A DNA stretch of 6,460 bases from Myxococcales bacterium. GTDB lineage: Bacteria; Myxococcota; Polyangia; Fen-1088. This document shows, in pieces, positions 5,901 to 6,460 of this stretch. The position numbers and the translations under genes are program-made. Numbering within the stretch: the stretch's first letter is position 1; the number at the start of each line of letters is the position of its first letter. Location: NCBI GenBank assembly GCA_003159055.1, contig PMLH01000121.1, forward strand, positions 1 through 6,460. The letters run 5' to 3'. Under the pieces are notes generated by a model that was not told where the DNA came from, searched no databases, and was given only the letters and a program-made list of their open reading frames with translations.

Positions 5901-6263
5901 TCATGCCATAGCGATGTGGGCTGCGGCCTTCCGTGCATGCTTGGCCTTGGCCTTGGGCCGCTTGGGCACCAGTGCAAGGCCGTACCCCAGAGACTTCAAG
6001 ATGCTCATAACCGTGGCCAACGTCGGGTTCGGCGCGTCTGTGGTGAGCAAGCGCCGCATGGCCGCCGGCTGCGTGCCGGTGAGCTGCGCGAGCTTCGCCT
6101 TTGATACCCCGGACGTAGTGCGCGCCTCGTCAAGCGAGCGCATGAAGGCATCGACCGAATCGATCCCCTGCCGCGCTTCTTGGTAGGCCGACGCTAACTT
6201 GCGATCCTTCATCTTTGCGGAGAAGTAGCGGTCGAATCCGGTCTTGGTGGCCTTGGTCTTCAT
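5901..6263 (-). CDS. HigA/Xre-type antitoxin-like DNA-binding protein
   Basis: The product has 120 residues. The N-terminal segment (F-D-R-Y-F-S-A-K-M-K-D at 10-20, then A-S-A-Y-Q-E-A-R and I-D-S-V-D-A-F at 34-40) is characteristic of HigA-like antitoxins. A helix-turn-helix follows at about 53-73 (V-S-K-A-K-L-A-Q-L-T-G-T-Q-P-A-A-M-R-R), then N-P-T-L-A-T-V and L-G-Y-G-L-A-L-V, the usual end of this fold. The last 20 residues are a Lys/Ala-rich basic tail. Relatives normally repress their own operon and neutralise a HigB/RelE-type ribonuclease encoded just upstream. Here the sequence upstream on the same strand (to 6460) shows no such toxin, and downstream is the convergent nuclease 30 bases away. 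It may be an orphan, a regulator, or paired with a non-standard partner. The ATG start at 6263 has no good ribosome site, and a -10-like element lies only 11 bases away, suggesting a very short leader. Confidence 0.88.
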   Translation of the reverse strand: MKTKATKTGFDRYFSAKMKDRKLASAYQEARQGIDSVDAFMRSLDEARTTSGVSKAKLAQLTGTQPAAMRRLLTTDAPNPTLATVMSILKSLGYGLALVPKRPKAKAKHARKAAAHIAMA

Positions 6264-6270
6264 GGGAAGA

Positions 6271-6290
6271 GTGTAACATATGAGTTACGC
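6271..6290 (-). promoter_or_regulatory. Probable operator/promoter of the antitoxin-like gene
   Basis: GTGTAAC and GTTACGC form an inverted repeat around a six-base centre, with six of seven pairs matching. On the minus strand the repeat contains TATGTT (6275-6280), a -10-like hexamer about 11 bases before the start codon at 6263; the matching -35 region (GTGTCT at 6298-6303) is poor. A palindrome over the promoter of a HigA/Xre gene is the expected place for autorepression (family knowledge). Binding by this protein is inference. Confidence 0.5.
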
Positions 6291-6423
6291 ACATTCCAGA
6301 CACCGAACGATCGCGCCCAACGCGACGCGCTTCGACTATCTGACGCACTTGATGTCTCGCCCCGAGAAAGGCGCTGCCGCTCGCGCGGGCATCCTCGATC
6401 GATTCGCGCCGCGCAACGATTGA
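6280..6423 (+). CDS. Possible small protein, 47 residues, unrecognised
   Basis: An ATG at 6280 opens a frame to TGA at 6421-6423, divergent from the antitoxin-like gene. GGGAAGA (6264-6270) lies nine bases upstream and could serve as a ribosome site. The product begins M-S-Y-A-H-S-R-H-R, has a central R-F-D-Y-L-T-H-L-M, and ends R-F-A-P-R-N-D; it is basic and has no membrane segment or signal. The later codons are mostly G/C-ending, as in the neighbours, but a frame this short is common by chance. I do not recognise it. If it is not a gene, 6264-6460 contains only the antitoxin control region and no other feature that I can see. Confidence 0.25.
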   Translation: MSYAHSRHRTIAPNATRFDYLTHLMSRPEKGAAARAGILDRFAPRND

Positions 6424-6460
6424 GCCCTCGGTCAGTATCATCGACAGCTCGCCCCGACTC

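Noticed and set aside
6130..6441. 103-codon minus-strand frame upstream of the antitoxin-like gene, considered as the missing toxin
   Set aside because: It overlaps the antitoxin-like coding region by over 130 bases in another frame and shows none of the features of HigB/RelE toxins.
4587..6460. Attachment-site duplication from integration at the tRNA
   Set aside because: No second copy of the tRNA 3' end was found downstream by eye, and no integrase is present; it could lie outside the window.

Overview
This is a GC-rich bacterial chromosomal segment. It probably comes from Myxococcota (the former deltaproteobacterial myxobacteria, perhaps a Polyangia-like lineage). The hints are secreted lipoproteins with long Ala/Asp-rich linkers behind the lipid-anchor cysteine, Ig-like and carboxypeptidase-regulatory-like modules, a PEGA-like tail on the first gene, and a tRNA gene without an encoded CCA. 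The taxonomic call is inference from protein style, not from a marker gene.

Left part (1-4558), all on the + strand: the 3' end of a gene with a PEGA-like C-terminal domain; a putative lipoprotein with Ig/PKD-like repeats (292-1497); a second, larger putative lipoprotein (1494-3647) that starts inside the stop codon of the first (ATGA overlap), with four tandem carboxypeptidase-regulatory-like beta domains; and an exported or membrane protein with a TPR-like helical region and two C-terminal membrane segments (3704-4558). The close packing and shared envelope theme suggest one cell-envelope cluster. No enzyme is recognisable in the complete genes, so the joint function is unknown.

Middle: a complete tRNA-Val (anticodon UAC, 4587-4658) has its own likely promoter overlapping the end of the preceding gene. 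Only nine bases after the tRNA lies the start codon of a DUF1016/YhcG-type PD-(D/E)xK nuclease gene (4668-5870). The variable linker of this nuclease carries two in-frame 25-bp palindromes, which encode a repeated V-Q-T-x-S-A peptide.

Right part: convergent to the nuclease, 30 bases away, is a HigA/Xre-type antitoxin-like DNA-binding protein (complement 5901-6263). A palindromic probable operator overlaps its promoter. No HigB/RelE-type toxin is visible beside it. A short divergent ORF (6280-6423) is possible but weakly supported, and I see nothing in the last 37 bases.

The most interesting part is 4587-6290: a tRNA, an abutting nuclease with a palindrome-bearing linker, and a facing antitoxin-like regulator without its usual toxin. 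This looks like an accessory (defence or selfish) unit lodged downstream of a tRNA gene, next to an otherwise ordinary envelope-protein cluster.
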